Part shown: in pieces, positions 54,589-62,460 of the stretch
Position numbering within the stretch: position 1 is the first letter of the stretch
Layout: the number at the start of each line of letters is the position of its first letter
Made by a program: the position numbers and the translations under genes
Notes under the pieces: model-generated
What the model was told of the DNA's origin: nothing
Seen by the model: only the letters and a program-made list of their open reading frames with translations
The model's database searches: none
NCBI RefSeq assembly: GCF_018122735.1
Contig: NZ_JAGRRD010000001.1
Location: 2,962,999 to 3,026,998, forward strand
Reading direction: 5' to 3'
Source: Azoarcus sp. L1K30
Lineage (GTDB): Bacteria > Pseudomonadota > Gammaproteobacteria > Burkholderiales > Rhodocyclaceae
DNA: 64,000 nucleotides

Positions 54589-56790
54589 TCAGACGCGGCC
54601 GTCGGCCTTGAGACGGCCGATCCGGACGACTTCCGGCACGCGGCGAACCGCACGCATGACCTTGGCCAGATGCATGCGGTCGCGTACCTGCAAGGTCAGG
54701 TTAAGCGCCGTATAGTCGCCCTGCTCGTTGTCCATGTTGACGGTCTGGATGTTGCAGTCCTCTTCGGCAATCGCGCTCGCCACCCGGGCCAGCACACCGC
54801 GCGCATTCTTGCTCAGCACACGGATGGTGACGTCGAACAGGCGCTCGTCACTCGGCTCCCACTCCACATCCACCCAGCGCCCGCGATCGCCACGGAGCTT
54901 GGCCACCACCGGACAGTCGTGCAGGTGGACTTCCAGCCCCTGCCCCTTGCGGATGGTGCCGATGATGGGATCACCCGGAATCGGCTGACAGCAGCGCGCC
55001 AGTTGCACCGCGATGCCTTCGCTGCCGCGGATCTGGATCGCGCCCGCGGGCTTGGGCTTGACCACGTCGGGGCGCCCCGACTCCTGATCCTGTGCCTGCG
55101 ACAGGCGCCGGGCGACAATGACCGGCAGGCGCTTGCCGAGACCGATATCGGCAAAGATGTCTTTCTTGGTGCGCACACCGCGATCCCGCAGGAAGCGATC
55201 CCAGGCAAAGGTCGAGATCTGCCCCAGCGTAAGTCCGTGTGGGCGCAGGGCCTGGTTGAGCAGGCGTTCGCCCAGCGCCACCGATTCTTCCTGCTGCGCG
55301 TTCTTGAGGAAATGGCGGATCTGCGCCCGCGCCTTGCCGGTGCGGACATAGGACAGCCACGCAGGATTGGGGCCCGCATGTGCAGCGGTGATGATCTCGA
55401 CCTGATCGCCGTTACGCAGTTCGCTGCGCAAGGGCATCAGGTCGGCATTGATGCGGCAGGCGACGCAGCGGTTGCCGACGTCGGTATGCACTGCATAGGC
55501 AAAATCGACCGGCGTCGAGCCGCGCGGCAGGTTGAAAATCTTGCCCATCGGCGAGAACACATAGACTTCGCCAGGGAAGAGGTCGATCTTGACGTGCTCG
55601 AGGAACTCGGTGGCGCCGCCCGATGTGGACTGCAACTCGAGCAAGGACTGCAGCCACGAGTGCGTCTTCTGCTGCAACTCGGTGAGCGTCTTCTCGTCTT
55701 CCTTGTACAGCCAGTGCGAGGCCACGCCGGACTCGGCGATGTGGTGCATCTCGCGGGTGCGGATCTGCACCTCGACCGGCGTGCCGAAGGGGCCGATCAG
55801 CGTCGTGTGCAGACTCTGGTAGCCATTGGCACGCGGAATGGCAAGGTAATCCTTGAACTTGCCCGGCACCGGCTTGTACATCGAATGCAGCGCCCCCAGC
55901 GCGAGGTAGCACGAGGGCACGTCCTGCACGATGACGCGGAAACCGTAGATGTCGAGCACCTGCGAAAACGACAGGCGCTTTTCCATCATCTTGCGATAGA
56001 TGCTGTACAGATGTTTCTCGCGCCCCTGCACCTCGGCGACGATATTCCACTGCGGCAGCCGCTCCTCGATATTGGCGAGCACCTTGCCCACCACTTCGCG
56101 CCGATTGCCGCGTGCCGCGCGGATGGCCTTGGCCAGCACGCGGAACCGCATCGGATACTTGTGCTCGAACGCCAGCTCCTGCAGTTCGCGGTAGATGTTG
56201 TTCAGCCCCAGGCGGTTGGCAATCGGGGCATAGATCTCGAGCGTCTCGCTTGCGATGCGGCGGCGCTTGGCCGGACGCACGCAATCCAGGGTGCGCATGT
56301 TGTGCAGGCGGTCGGCGAGCTTGATCAGGATCACCCGCAGATCGCTCGCCATGGCGAGCAGCATCTTGCGAAAGTTCTCCGCCTGCGCCTCTTCATGCGA
56401 ACGAAATTCGATCTTGTCGAGCTTGGACAGGCCATCGACCAGCTCGGCCGAGGTCTTGCCGAAACGTTCGGCGATCTCCGCCTTGGAGATGTGCGTGTCC
56501 TCCATCACGTCGTGGAGGAGCGCGGCAATCAGGGCCTGGGGGTCGAGGTGCCAGTCTGCGACGATGGAGGTGACCGCCACCGGATGCGACACATAGGGCT
56601 CGCCGCTGATGCGGAACTGGCCCTCGTGCGCTTGCGCCGAAAAATGATAGGCAGCCTCGATGCGCCCCACGTCTTCGGGCTTGAGGTAGGTCGCGAGCTT
56701 GGTCCGCAGCAATTCGAAGTCCAGCGGCACCGCACTGGAAGCGGGCGGACGAAACGGTTGCGGCGGCGCGGGCGCGAGGTCGGTTTCCAT
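54589..56790 (-). CDS. spoT: Bifunctional (p)ppGpp synthetase/hydrolase SpoT/RelA
   Basis: 733-residue Rel-family enzyme that makes and degrades the alarmone (p)ppGpp. The HD hydrolase domain has its metal site in HDVMED (His93, Asp94), followed by the synthetase domain (about 245-360, GYQSLHTTL), the TGS domain (VYVFSPMGKIFNLP) and a C-terminal ACT domain. The intact HD motif argues for SpoT over synthesis-only RelA. It lies behind gmk and rpoZ in the conserved proteobacterial order. The start is METDL with the preceding frame discarded. Confidence 0.95.
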   Translation of the reverse strand: METDLAPAPPQPFRPPASSAVPLDFELLRTKLATYLKPEDVGRIEAAYHFSAQAHEGQFRISGEPYVSHPVAVTSIVADWHLDPQALIAALLHDVMEDTHISKAEIAERFGKTSAELVDGLSKLDKIEFRSHEEAQAENFRKMLLAMASDLRVILIKLADRLHNMRTLDCVRPAKRRRIASETLEIYAPIANRLGLNNIYRELQELAFEHKYPMRFRVLAKAIRAARGNRREVVGKVLANIEERLPQWNIVAEVQGREKHLYSIYRKMMEKRLSFSQVLDIYGFRVIVQDVPSCYLALGALHSMYKPVPGKFKDYLAIPRANGYQSLHTTLIGPFGTPVEVQIRTREMHHIAESGVASHWLYKEDEKTLTELQQKTHSWLQSLLELQSTSGGATEFLEHVKIDLFPGEVYVFSPMGKIFNLPRGSTPVDFAYAVHTDVGNRCVACRINADLMPLRSELRNGDQVEIITAAHAGPNPAWLSYVRTGKARAQIRHFLKNAQQEESVALGERLLNQALRPHGLTLGQISTFAWDRFLRDRGVRTKKDIFADIGLGKRLPVIVARRLSQAQDQESGRPDVVKPKPAGAIQIRGSEGIAVQLARCCQPIPGDPIIGTIRKGQGLEVHLHDCPVVAKLRGDRGRWVDVEWEPSDERLFDVTIRVLSKNARGVLARVASAIAEEDCNIQTVNMDNEQGDYTALNLTLQVRDRMHLAKVMRAVRRVPEVVRIGRLKADGRV

Positions 56791-56815
56791 GGTCTCGCCT
56801 CGCCCCGCGCGCGAA

Positions 56816-57031
56816 TCAGGCCTGACCGCGGTTGAGCATTTCCAGACCGACCTTGCCCTCGGCAATTTCACGCAGCGCGATCACTGTCGGCTTGTCGCGT
56901 TCATGCTGGTCCATGTCGATCTGCGGCGTGCCGCCCAGGGTCAGCTGGCGGGCACGATAGGTCGCCGCCAGCGTGAGCTGGAAGCGGTTGGGGATCTTCT
57001 TCAGACATTCTTCAATGGTGATGCGGGCCAT
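56816..57031 (-). CDS. rpoZ: RNA polymerase omega subunit
   Basis: 71-residue subunit that helps assemble the beta' subunit and forms part of the ppGpp site. The N-terminal [10 protein letters not shown] and the [10 protein letters not shown] helix are characteristic. The ATG at 57031 was chosen because family members begin with MARIT and an AGGA lies at a suitable distance. It lies between gmk and spoT. Confidence 0.95.
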   Translation of the reverse strand: MARITIEECLKKIPNRFQLTLAATYRARQLTLGGTPQIDMDQHERDKPTVIALREIAEGKVGLEMLNRGQA

Positions 57032-57033
57032 GT

Positions 57034-57648
57034 TCAATCCTGTTCAAGGAAATCAAAATACTGTGGATGTCGCTGGTGCTGATTGGCGTTGCGCAGGCGC
57101 GAAGCGCGTACGACGGCAACCAGATCTTCGAGCGCGACATGCAACTCGTTGTTAATTATAACGTAGTCGAACTCGGCCACGTGCCGCATCTCGCCGCGCG
57201 CGCCCAGCAGACGACGATTGATGACATCGTCACTGTCGGTGCCTCGCCCGCGCAGGCGGCTTTCGAGCTCTTCGAGCGACGGCGGCAGGATGAATACCCC
57301 CACCGCGTCAGGAAAAACCTTGCGCACCTGCTGGGCGCCCTGCCAGTCGATCTCCAGCAGTGTATCCCGTCCCAGCGCGATCTGCTCCTTCAGCCAGACC
57401 TTCGAAGTGGCGTAATAGTTTCCGTGCACCTCGGCCCATTCCAGAAACTCGCCGCGGTCGCGCAGCCCGCGAAAGGTGGGCACATCCACAAAGTGGTATT
57501 CGCGCCCGTTCACCTCGCCCGGCCGCGGCTCGCGGGTGGCGTAGGAGACGGACAGCTGCACCTGCGAATCACGCTCGAGCAGGCCCCGCACCAGCGTGGT
57601 CTTGCCGGCACCGGAAGGTGCAGTGACGATGAAGAGATTTCCGGGCAT
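57034..57648 (-). CDS. gmk: Guanylate kinase
   Basis: 204-residue nucleotide kinase converting GMP to GDP with ATP. The P-loop is APSGAGKTT (about 10-18), and the GMP-binding [13 protein letters not shown] segment and the lid ([12 protein letters not shown]) are complete. It is the first gene of the gmk-rpoZ-spoT block. Confidence 0.96.
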   Translation of the reverse strand: MPGNLFIVTAPSGAGKTTLVRGLLERDSQVQLSVSYATREPRPGEVNGREYHFVDVPTFRGLRDRGEFLEWAEVHGNYYATSKVWLKEQIALGRDTLLEIDWQGAQQVRKVFPDAVGVFILPPSLEELESRLRGRGTDSDDVINRRLLGARGEMRHVAEFDYVIINNELHVALEDLVAVVRASRLRNANQHQRHPQYFDFLEQD

Positions 57649-57740
57649 ACGCGACTCTCGATTGATGGCTCGACTCTGCGCCGTGGCGCCGAGCCCCGAT
57701 TGTAGCGCGCCGTGCCGACATGCCGAAGGACCTCAGGGAA

Positions 57741-58604
57741 TCAGGCCGCGACCGCGCACAAGCCCAGCCGCCGGCGAAGCGCATCGACACCCCACAACGG
57801 ACGCTCGAGCTCTGCGGCCATGCGCTTGATACGCATCACCATCTCGCGATTGGTCGCTGGCACGGCACGCGCGGCGTCGAACCAGACATTGTCTTCGAGG
57901 CCGACTCTGACGCCATCGGCAAACAGCAGTCCGTAGAGGTTCGCACTCAGCTGCTGACGCCCGAGCCCGGCCATCGCCACATGCGCGCCCTCGGGCAGCG
58001 CACTCATCAGGCACCCGGCAGAGACCGCATCGCACTGCGCGCCCGCAATATTTCCAAGCAGCACGTTGATATAGACCGGCGCGTCGATCAGTCCTTCCCT
58101 AATCAGCACCTTGCCGAAGTTCGCCATGCCGAGATCGAATACCTCCAGTTCCGGTCGTATGCCGCGCTCACGCATACGTGCGGCCAGGCGCCGGATGGTA
58201 TCGGGCGCATTCACGCTTTCAGACTGGGCAAAATTAAGCGAACTCAGCGTCAGGCTGGCCATGTCCGGCTTCATGTCGCCCTCGAGACCGAGCACCCCTG
58301 CGCGCGCCTCGAAACCAGCCTCGAAGCGGCCGCTCGTCGTCACGCACAGAATGGCAGAACGGCCACCTGGCAAGGCACGGATAGACTCGATCAAACGGCC
58401 GTAGCGCTCGGGGTCCGAAGACTGCCTGCCCGCCGCATCGCGCGCATGGAGATGAAACATCTGCACGCCCATTTCAAGGCAGGCGCCGACCTCATCGATG
58501 ATTTCCGCATGCGTCAAGGGCACATACGGGCTGTTCAGACGCGTCGGGATGGCACCCGTGCATGCAAGATTGATCGAGAACGGATGTCCTTCCGATGCGC
58601 TCAT
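57741..58604 (-). CDS. Beta-keto acid cleavage enzyme (BKACE, DUF849)
   Basis: 287-residue zinc enzyme of the family whose founding member Kce cleaves 3-keto-5-aminohexanoate with acetyl-CoA to acetoacetate and 3-aminobutyryl-CoA. The metal-binding HLHARD (His51, His53) and the N-terminal strand with a conserved Thr are present. Members differ in beta-keto acid, so the substrate is unknown. The start overlaps the stop of the NeuD-like gene (ATGA), making it the last gene of the glycan operon, which is an unusual home for this enzyme. Confidence 0.88.
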   Translation of the reverse strand: MSASEGHPFSINLACTGAIPTRLNSPYVPLTHAEIIDEVGACLEMGVQMFHLHARDAAGRQSSDPERYGRLIESIRALPGGRSAILCVTTSGRFEAGFEARAGVLGLEGDMKPDMASLTLSSLNFAQSESVNAPDTIRRLAARMRERGIRPELEVFDLGMANFGKVLIREGLIDAPVYINVLLGNIAGAQCDAVSAGCLMSALPEGAHVAMAGLGRQQLSANLYGLLFADGVRVGLEDNVWFDAARAVPATNREMVMRIKRMAAELERPLWGVDALRRRLGLCAVAA

Positions 58605-59278
58605 TCGTCTCCTCCGGTCACGGCCATGGCCGATCTGTTCGTCTTGCGGGCAGGATTACCGACATAGACGCCATCCGGATCGGTATCGGCGACAACCACC
58701 GCCCCCGCACCGACGAACGAACGTTCGCCAAGCTTGATCCCGTCGCGCAGCACCGCCCCCACCCCGACGAATGCGCGCTCGCCGACCGTCACATTTCCGC
58801 CGAAGGCGCATCCCGTCGCAATGAAAGCGTGACTTCCCACCCGACTGTGATGGCCGATATTCGCGCCGGAACGCAGCAGCACGTTATCCCCCACTGTCGC
58901 ATACGGCTGCACCACGGCCTGCTCGAACACCAGGCAGTTTTCGCCGGGCTCGAAACCGTCCCACACGCAGGCCCGGCTCGAGATGTAACTCGCCAGCGTG
59001 TAACCACGCGCCTTGGCATCGAGGAAGCGCTCTTGGCGCAAGCCGTTGATGCGTGCGGCACCGAACGGAATGATCAACTCGAACTCCACCGGCGAGAAGG
59101 CACTTTCCAGCGCGTCGAAAGCCACGACCGGCAAGCCCTCATGTTCGGACTTGTGCAGATAGGCACGGTCGACCGCAAATGCGGCAACCGTGCGGCGGGC
59201 GTCGTGCCGCAAACAGTAAGCCGCCAGACTGGCAAACGTGCCGTCTCCAAAGACGATGATCGGACGCATTGAAGACAT
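58601..59278 (-). CDS. NeuD/PglD-like sugar acyltransferase
   Basis: 225-residue protein with a small N-terminal Rossmann-like domain (IIVFGDGTFA) and a left-handed beta-helix of hexapeptide repeats (about 110-205, ending GNPARKT). Such enzymes N- or O-acylate nucleotide sugars using an acyl-CoA. The ATG at 59278 follows GAGGAG. It lies 10 bases after the epimerase gene and is coupled to the BKACE gene, whose acyl-CoA product could be its donor (inference). Confidence 0.87.
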   Translation of the reverse strand: MSSMRPIIVFGDGTFASLAAYCLRHDARRTVAAFAVDRAYLHKSEHEGLPVVAFDALESAFSPVEFELIIPFGAARINGLRQERFLDAKARGYTLASYISSRACVWDGFEPGENCLVFEQAVVQPYATVGDNVLLRSGANIGHHSRVGSHAFIATGCAFGGNVTVGERAFVGVGAVLRDGIKLGERSFVGAGAVVVADTDPDGVYVGNPARKTNRSAMAVTGGDE

Positions 59279-59288
59279 TCTCGGCTCC

Positions 59289-60143
59289 TCAATTTCTTCC
59301 AAACGGGAAACGGTCGACCTCGGGCAAGCCAGACTGGCCCCCTGCCTCCAGCCATTGCACCCACGCCGCGAACAGTTTCATGTCATCCAGCTGGTCGATC
59401 GCACCGAAGTCCCGTACCCAGTCGGAACTGTCCAGAACGGGGATCGGCGCTGTACCCGCCCACGAATCCACGAGCGTGCCCTGTGGCACGACCAACATCA
59501 ATGCGGCCAGGCTGGCATGCATGCTTCGCGCTGGCCCAGGCAGATTGTAGATCCGGCATGAGGGCCCGGCTTCCAGCGCGGCCACGCAGGCACGCGCGGC
59601 CGTCCACACGCCCAGCGCGTCATGCGCGCGGTCAGGGCAGAAACGACTCACGGCACCGCCAGCCCTGGCCGTGTGCAATGCCGTCCTGAGAAAGGCCTCG
59701 CCGTCCCGGCTCACGCCGGCACCGATCAGCACGGAAAGACGCAGAAGGGTAAATGTCGAGCCCGACATCGCGATCGACTGTTCCGCGTCCAGCTTGGCGC
59801 GGCCGTATGCATCGACAGGGCGGCACGCGGCCCCGTCCGGTATGCGGTCGCCGACGTGCGCGCCGTAAACAGACCGGCTGGACGCATAGACGATCGGCAC
59901 GGACCCGGTCAAAGCGCCGAGCATGCCGAGCGTGCCATCGACATGGCTGGCGTGCTGCCCCGCATCACCCCGATGGCGCAGGGCACCCGCGCAGTGAATC
60001 ACGGCATCTGCGACAACGCTGGCCGCAGGCAGGTCCTGCAGGCGCCCCTCGGTCGTCACGATGCGCCATCCGCGGTCGGCCGCACAACGGACCACGCACT
60101 CGCCGAGGTAGCCCCGGTGCCCGGTCACCCAAACGCTTGCCAT
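59289..60143 (-). CDS. NAD-dependent epimerase/reductase
   Basis: 284-residue extended short-chain dehydrogenase: NAD loop TGHRGYLG at about residues 7-14 and catalytic YxxxK as YGRAK. It is shorter than sugar 4,6-dehydratases, so a sugar epimerase or 4-ketoreductase role is more likely. It overlaps the ATP-grasp gene by 19 bases. The start (MASVWVTG) is set by the position of the Rossmann strand. Confidence 0.85.
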   Translation of the reverse strand: MASVWVTGHRGYLGECVVRCAADRGWRIVTTEGRLQDLPAASVVADAVIHCAGALRHRGDAGQHASHVDGTLGMLGALTGSVPIVYASSRSVYGAHVGDRIPDGAACRPVDAYGRAKLDAEQSIAMSGSTFTLLRLSVLIGAGVSRDGEAFLRTALHTARAGGAVSRFCPDRAHDALGVWTAARACVAALEAGPSCRIYNLPGPARSMHASLAALMLVVPQGTLVDSWAGTAPIPVLDSSDWVRDFGAIDQLDDMKLFAAWVQWLEAGGQSGLPEVDRFPFGRN

Positions 60144-61207
60144 CTGCCCGTCGCCTGCAATGTCGACACCTGCTGCGCGCGCAGCACGACAGACTGCGGA
60201 CAGCGCAACGCCACATCGCCGAGCTCGCCGCGTCGCGCATCGTCCAGCACCACGCCAGGCAGGAATGCAGACAGTACGCGTGCCACCTCGCCCACGCCGA
60301 GTACGTCGCGCAAACCGGTTCCGCCGCTGAACCGCCCGCCGATCTCGAACGGCACATACTGTCCATCGACCAACCGGCGGCACTGCACCATGACCGGCCC
60401 ACGCCATCCATCGGCGGCCAGGGCCTGCGCATAGGCCAGTCCGACGGCAACCAGCGCAGGATCGCGTTCGAGGCGGGTGTGCTGGGCGATACCGCACACC
60501 ATGACGTTGATGGCGGCGGCCATGACCTCGGCACTGCCATCGGGTCGAACCAGGGCCTGCACGCTGTAGTGTGCCCGGTCGGGCGGCGCCGACCACAGCG
60601 GCACGCCGGCACGGTCGTCTTCGAGCCACGGGGAAAGGTCTTCTGGCGGCGCCAGCAAGGGCTGGATGACCATGCCCGGCATGGTGAGCACCGCATCGAG
60701 CTGCGAAGCCCGCGTCAACACCCGAACGCCACGCGACCCATCGCCCTTGCGCGGCTTTGCGATCATCGGCATGCCCCAGCGCGCGTGCAGGGCGTGCGCC
60801 GCCTCAGGCGTCACAGCCGATTCGGCGAAGGGCAATCCATGCCGCGCCGCCCACTGGCAGGTCAGCCACTTGTCACGCATCATTTCTGCCATCGCGGCAC
60901 CGCCGACCAGCGCCGGCACGCCGCTGGTGGCCGCCCAACGTGCGACGGCGACCACATCATCGTCCCTGCACGGAATGACCAGGTCGGGCCGCATCTCGTC
61001 GACGACTGCCGACAAGGCGCTTTGATACCCCGCCTCATCGGCAACTGGCGGCACGAGGAAGCAGACGTCGCAGTCGAAGTTGTTGGCCGCGTCCGCCACG
61101 GAATTGATTCCGATCACGCAGAAGCGGTCCCGACCGAGCCTCTGCAGCGACTCCAGCACATTGGTTCCAACCAGGCTGCCCACACCACTCAACAGCAATC
61201 GAATCAA
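60125..61207 (-). CDS. ATP-grasp ligase (CarB-like)
   Basis: About 360-residue ATP-grasp enzyme. It has an N-terminal nucleotide-binding-like domain (LLSGVGSLVGTN), a central part with KWLTCQWAARHGLPF, and the ATP-binding lysines in PMIAKPRKGDGSRGV. The C-terminal metal-binding region carries FEIGGRFSGG. These enzymes join a carboxylate to an amine or thiol. Here the partners DegT, NeuD and an epimerase suggest an amide on an amino sugar. The preferred TTG start at 61207 follows GGGAGA; an ATG at 61237 is also in frame. Confidence 0.84.
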   Translation of the reverse strand: MIRLLLSGVGSLVGTNVLESLQRLGRDRFCVIGINSVADAANNFDCDVCFLVPPVADEAGYQSALSAVVDEMRPDLVIPCRDDDVVAVARWAATSGVPALVGGAAMAEMMRDKWLTCQWAARHGLPFAESAVTPEAAHALHARWGMPMIAKPRKGDGSRGVRVLTRASQLDAVLTMPGMVIQPLLAPPEDLSPWLEDDRAGVPLWSAPPDRAHYSVQALVRPDGSAEVMAAAINVMVCGIAQHTRLERDPALVAVGLAYAQALAADGWRGPVMVQCRRLVDGQYVPFEIGGRFSGGTGLRDVLGVGEVARVLSAFLPGVVLDDARRGELGDVALRCPQSVVLRAQQVSTLQATGRWQAFG

Positions 61208-61305
61208 TTCGCTTCTCCCAGATGGGCCTGCATGCATGCCCCGTCATGCGCTGCCGACGGATTCACCCGCACGCCGGCCTCGACACACAGTTGTCGTAGC
61301 GTTCA

Positions 61306-62460
61306 TCAGACGCGCACGGACGAATCACGCGGGCGGACGCCCACGCAGGCTTCGAGCGCCACCGCCACCCTGCGGCATTGCACCGGCGTCATCTCCGCAT
61401 ACCACGGCAAGCCCACCACCGAATGCGCAAGCGCCTCCGTTGCTACGAGGATGGGGCCGCCATCCGCGCCGACCAGATCATGGTGCGCGAAGGCCGGGTG
61501 CCGATGCAGCGGCGGGCAATACCAGCGACGGGTTTCGATACCCTGTCGTGCAAGCGCGGCAACGACGTGTTCGCTGTCGCCCGCCACCCTGACCACGACG
61601 TTCGCCGGCAGCCCCGGCAAGGCAGCGCCTTGCTGAAGCCGGATGCCGTCGATGGACGCAAGCATCGCAGCGTACTTCTGCCACAGCGCATGACGCCGAG
61701 CCTGCAACTGAGGCCAGCGTTCGCACTGTGCCAGCCCGACGGCCGCCGCGTACTCGGACAGCTTGGCGTTCGTACCGACCGCCTCGACCATGCCGTGGCT
61801 GAAGCCAAAATTGGAAAGTACCCGCACCCGCCCGGCCAATTGCGCGTCATGACACACGAGCGCGCCACCTTCTCCGATCCCGAACGGTTTGGTCGCATGA
61901 AAGCTGAAGGCCAGCGCGCAGTGCCTGCCCGGCCGCTGGTTGCCAAATGCGCCCGCCGCGTCGATCAGAATTCTCACGCCAGCCTCCTCCGCCAGCGCGT
62001 CCCAGGCATCGACGTCCTGGGTCACGCCGAAGGTCGCCACCGGCAAGATTGCCGCCGCCTGTACGTGTGCCAGCGCCGCCCGCGCCAGGTCTGGCGTCAG
62101 GCACCAGGTGTGTGGATCGACATCGCAGAATACCGGTCGCAGTCCGTTTCGCACCACGGCCCCCGCCGTTGCGGGAAAGGTGAACGCGGGCAGCAGGACG
62201 GCACTGCCAGGCGGCAGCCGCATGGCAGCAAGTCCGAGTTCCAGCGGAGCGGTCCCGCTTGCCAGACTGACGACGACCGGAGTATCCGGCGCACTTGAGC
62301 CGAACAATTCGCCGATTCGGGCCTCGAATTCGCGCACGAGTGGCCCGAAGTTCGAATACCAGTGCGCCGCGTCGATCTTGCGCAGCCATGGCAGCAGGCG
62401 ATTGGCGTCGGGCAGGGTCGGTCGCAGCAACGGAATGGGGCCTGCGTCCTGCTCAATCAC
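61306..62460 (-). CDS. DegT/DnrJ/EryC1/StrS-family aminotransferase
   Basis: 384-residue PLP enzyme that usually transaminates keto-sugar nucleotides. The PLP Lys is in FHATKPFGIGEGG, and the N-terminal SGTAPLEL and FTFPAT segments are typical. It should produce the amino sugar of the pathway. It overlaps the SPINDLY-type gene by 8 bases and leads the ATP-grasp gene by about 98 bases, the widest gap in this operon. Confidence 0.9.
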   Translation of the reverse strand: MIEQDAGPIPLLRPTLPDANRLLPWLRKIDAAHWYSNFGPLVREFEARIGELFGSSAPDTPVVVSLASGTAPLELGLAAMRLPPGSAVLLPAFTFPATAGAVVRNGLRPVFCDVDPHTWCLTPDLARAALAHVQAAAILPVATFGVTQDVDAWDALAEEAGVRILIDAAGAFGNQRPGRHCALAFSFHATKPFGIGEGGALVCHDAQLAGRVRVLSNFGFSHGMVEAVGTNAKLSEYAAAVGLAQCERWPQLQARRHALWQKYAAMLASIDGIRLQQGAALPGLPANVVVRVAGDSEHVVAALARQGIETRRWYCPPLHRHPAFAHHDLVGADGGPILVATEALAHSVVGLPWYAEMTPVQCRRVAVALEACVGVRPRDSSVRV

